Shown in pieces: positions 5,573-5,655 of a stretch of 5,655 nt of DNA. Made by a program: the position numbers and the translations under genes. Below the pieces are notes generated by a model, which saw nothing but the letters and a program-made list of their open reading frames with translations, did not search any database and was not told the origin of the DNA. This stretch comes from CAYVVT01 sp964454335. GTDB taxonomy: Bacteria > Fidelibacterota > UBA8477 > JABMPR01. The first letter of the stretch is position 1, and each line of letters starts with the position of its first letter. The stretch spans positions 1 to 5,655 of the forward strand of contig CAYVVT010000037.1 of the NCBI GenBank assembly GCA_964454335.1, read 5' to 3'.

Positions 5573-5655
5573 GCTTGCCCACATCACCGTCATTGCCCTT
5601 GTTTGGATGACAATGATTGCCGGCCTCCCGCTAAGACTGGAGGCCGGGGTTACCG
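5541..5655 (+). CDS. Start of an exported protein, cut by the window end
   Basis: An open frame from ATG 5541 (or in-frame ATG 5553) runs to the window end without a stop, giving 38 or 34 residues. The sequence has a basic start (R, then K), a hydrophobic core (ITVIALVWMTMIAG) and a possible cleavage after LEA, all typical of a signal peptide. It has no lipobox cysteine. It overlaps the regulator gene by 20-32 bp in another frame, in keeping with the tightly packed cluster. No good ribosome-binding site precedes either ATG. The function cannot be told from this fragment; it may encode another surface or periplasmic component of the same pathway. Confidence 0.55.
   Translation, partial: MDTPMDRPTTKLAHITVIALVWMTMIAGLPLRLEAGVT
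5620..5647. repeat. GC-rich 9-bp inverted repeat in the start of the last gene
   Basis: CCGGCCTCC (5620-5628) and GGAGGCCGG (5639-5647) are perfect reverse complements around a ten-base loop. The RNA stem would be strong, but no T tract follows, so it does not look like an intrinsic terminator. It lies within the predicted signal-peptide coding region and could slow translation or be chance. Alternatively, if the last open frame is not a gene, it is an intergenic hairpin after the regulator. Confidence 0.35.

Noticed and set aside
1..5655. CRISPR array, insertion sequence, tRNA/rRNA or phage genes
   Set aside because: No regularly spaced repeats, transposase or integrase motifs, terminal repeats or RNA gene structures were seen on either strand.

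Overview
The window reads as part of one co-directional (+ strand) gene cluster from a Gram-negative bacterium of the FCB (Fibrobacterota-Chlorobiota-Bacteroidota) supergroup or a neighbouring candidate phylum such as Marinimicrobia/Fidelibacterota, Calditrichota or Cloacimonadota. The main clue is the protein encoded at 3604-4725. It ends in the NYPNPFNPST-type C-terminal domain used as a type IX secretion (T9SS) sorting signal, which is common in that group. A possible Bacteroidota-style promoter (TTG-N20-TAnnTTTG) before the first gene fits this, but is weaker evidence. No marker gene allows a firmer placement.

Layout: positions 1-208 hold no convincing gene. They contain a possible terminator of an upstream gene (10-39), a candidate promoter (133-163), and a 7-bp-arm palindrome that runs into the first start codon (190-209). 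Then come: (1) a cytoplasmic M20-family metallopeptidase of the PepT-like type (209-1309); (2) a cyanophycinase-like S51-family serine peptidase with a lipoprotein signal (1302-2165); (3) a YfcC/DcuC-family multi-pass transporter (2162-3559); (4) a secreted protein of unknown function with a T9SS C-terminal domain (3604-4725); (5) an RpiR-family HTH-SIS regulator (4733-5572); and (6) the signal-peptide-like start of a further gene that runs off the end (from 5541 or 5553).

Genes 1-3 overlap by 8 and 4 bp, genes 4 and 5 are 7 bp apart, and gene 6 overlaps gene 5. There is no obvious terminator between genes, so the whole set may be one operon.

The most coherent reading is a scavenging pathway for cyanophycin or similar isopeptide-bonded material. 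The exported lipoprotein would cut the polymer, the YfcC-type carrier would bring dipeptides or amino acids across the inner membrane, and the M20 enzyme would finish hydrolysis in the cytoplasm under RpiR control. The cyanophycinase assignment is supported by the nucleophile motif and by a full Asp-Gln-His plus three-arginine motif. The roles of the transporter and M20 enzyme in this pathway are inferred from context. No cyanophycin synthetase, IadA or IaaA is visible here.
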